64,000 nt of DNA from NCBI GenBank assembly GCA_003945285.1, contig AP019005.1:806001-870000 (forward strand), written 5' to 3'. This document shows positions 63,586 through 64,000 of this stretch, in pieces; positions within the stretch are counted from its first letter, which is position 1, and each line of letters starts with the position of its first letter. This stretch comes from Hydrogenimonas sp. (GTDB lineage Bacteria; Campylobacterota; Campylobacteria; Campylobacterales; Hydrogenimonadaceae). Under the pieces are notes generated by a model. The model made no database searches. It had not been told where the DNA came from and was given only the letters and a program-made list of their open reading frames with translations. Both the position numbers and the translations under genes were made by a program.

Positions 63586-64000
63586 ATGATAGAGATCAAG
63601 GGCTTGAAGAAGAGTTTTGGCCCGAAACAGGTGCTGAAGGGGGTCGACCTGACAATCCCCAAAGGCAAGACAACTGTTATTCTGGGGCTCTCCGGAGGAG
63701 GGAAGTCCACTATCATAAAGCATATAGTGGGCCTTTTGAAACCGGATGAGGGGGAGATATGGGTAGACGGCGAAGAGATAAGCCATGCCGATGAGGAGCA
63801 TATACGCCGCATAAGAAAGAAGGTGGGTTTTCTGTTTCAGAGCGGAGCGCTATTTGACAGTATGAATGTCTATGAAAACGTCGCTTTTCCGCTCAGAGAG
63901 CATACCGATATGGATGAAGAGTCTATAAGGGAGAGAATCGTTGAGCGTCTGGAGATGGTCGCACTTAAGCCCAAGGAGGTCATGAACCTCTTTCCGGATG
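63586..64000 (+). CDS. MlaF-like ABC transporter ATPase (partial, cut by window end)
   Basis: The 138 visible codons begin MIEIKGLKKSFGPKQVLKGV and include Walker A VILGLSGGGKSTIIKHIVG, the Q-loop GFLFQSGALFDSMNVYENVAFPLRE and the helical LVALKPKEVMNLFPD part. FQSGALFDSMNV is characteristic of MlaF, the ATPase of phospholipid transport. The permease of this type at 35684 is far away, so a second permease gene may follow beyond the edge. Confidence 0.88.
   Translation, partial: MIEIKGLKKSFGPKQVLKGVDLTIPKGKTTVILGLSGGGKSTIIKHIVGLLKPDEGEIWVDGEEISHADEEHIRRIRKKVGFLFQSGALFDSMNVYENVAFPLREHTDMDEESIRERIVERLEMVALKPKEVMNLFPD

Noticed and set aside
1-64000. Anti-phage defence island, prophage or integron
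   Set aside because: No transposase, integrase, restriction, toxin-antitoxin or phage gene was recognised; the coding content is mostly core metabolism and envelope genes.

Overview
The window reads as chromosome of a member of the Campylobacterota (Epsilonproteobacteria), probably a chemolithoautotroph using the reductive TCA cycle. The main evidence is a cluster icd-mdh-fumarase alpha/beta-sucC-sucD-oorDABC. Apart from added fumarase and HMA-domain genes, its order matches the Campylobacter jejuni icd-mdh-sucCD-oorDABC order as I recall it. Other lineage signs are acnB-type aconitase, monomeric isocitrate dehydrogenase, the neighbouring lpxK and thrC genes, RNase Y, and -10 boxes without clear -35 boxes. 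Genus cannot be fixed from the sequence; a vent-type autotroph such as Hydrogenimonas, Sulfurovum or Sulfurimonas relatives is my inference. Base composition looks roughly balanced by eye and was not measured.

Layout. 1-2.9 kb: a minus-strand stress group (thiol peroxidase, NnrS, di-haem peroxidase). 3.2-15.7 kb: a secreted unknown, acnB, a FliL-like protein, lolA, secA plus a LolC/E permease, an AsmA-like giant and mltG. 15.8-25.8 kb: the TCA/rTCA cluster with a small HMA-domain protein embedded before oorD. 25.9-26.3 kb: RNase P RNA. 26.6 kb: periplasmic alpha-carbonic anhydrase. 27.8-34.5 kb: a tightly overlapped run of adaptor protein, molybdopterin oxidoreductase, ArgD, TolC-like protein, MidA-type methyltransferase, ankyrin protein and ThiS. 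34.4-41.3 kb: acpS, fliL, mlaE-like permease, pssA, endonuclease V, and a tlpA-ftsY-radA operon. 41.3-47.8 kb: folate cyclo-ligase, RNase Y, a small unknown, a CDF transporter, CmoB, a hotdog protein, an MBL hydrolase and a DUF455 ferritin-like protein. 48-56.3 kb: DegT aminotransferase, lpxK, argB, ABM and CutA proteins, thrC, a flavoprotein and a class V aminotransferase. 56.4-64 kb: cytochrome c, thioredoxin-like protein, Sir2, lipoprotein, ABC-F ATPase, Ste24-like protease, prmC, DUF4149 protein and a truncated MlaF-like ATPase.

Functionally, the rTCA enzymes, ferredoxin-dependent 2-oxoglutarate synthase and exported carbonic anhydrase fit inorganic carbon fixation; ATP-citrate lyase and fumarate reductase are not in the window. 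Peroxidases, NnrS and small c-type cytochromes fit microaerobic or nitrate-related respiration.

The least explained structure is intergenic. I see three families of short dispersed elements. Family 1 is about 161-165 bp with 15-bp terminal inverted repeats, in at least four full or near-full copies plus two partial ones. Family 2 is a 94-bp triple-hairpin unit, tandem once and present at two other loci. Family 3 is about 159 bp with 15-bp inverted ends. They occupy most of the larger gaps. No tRNA, rRNA, CRISPR array, transposase or prophage was recognised.
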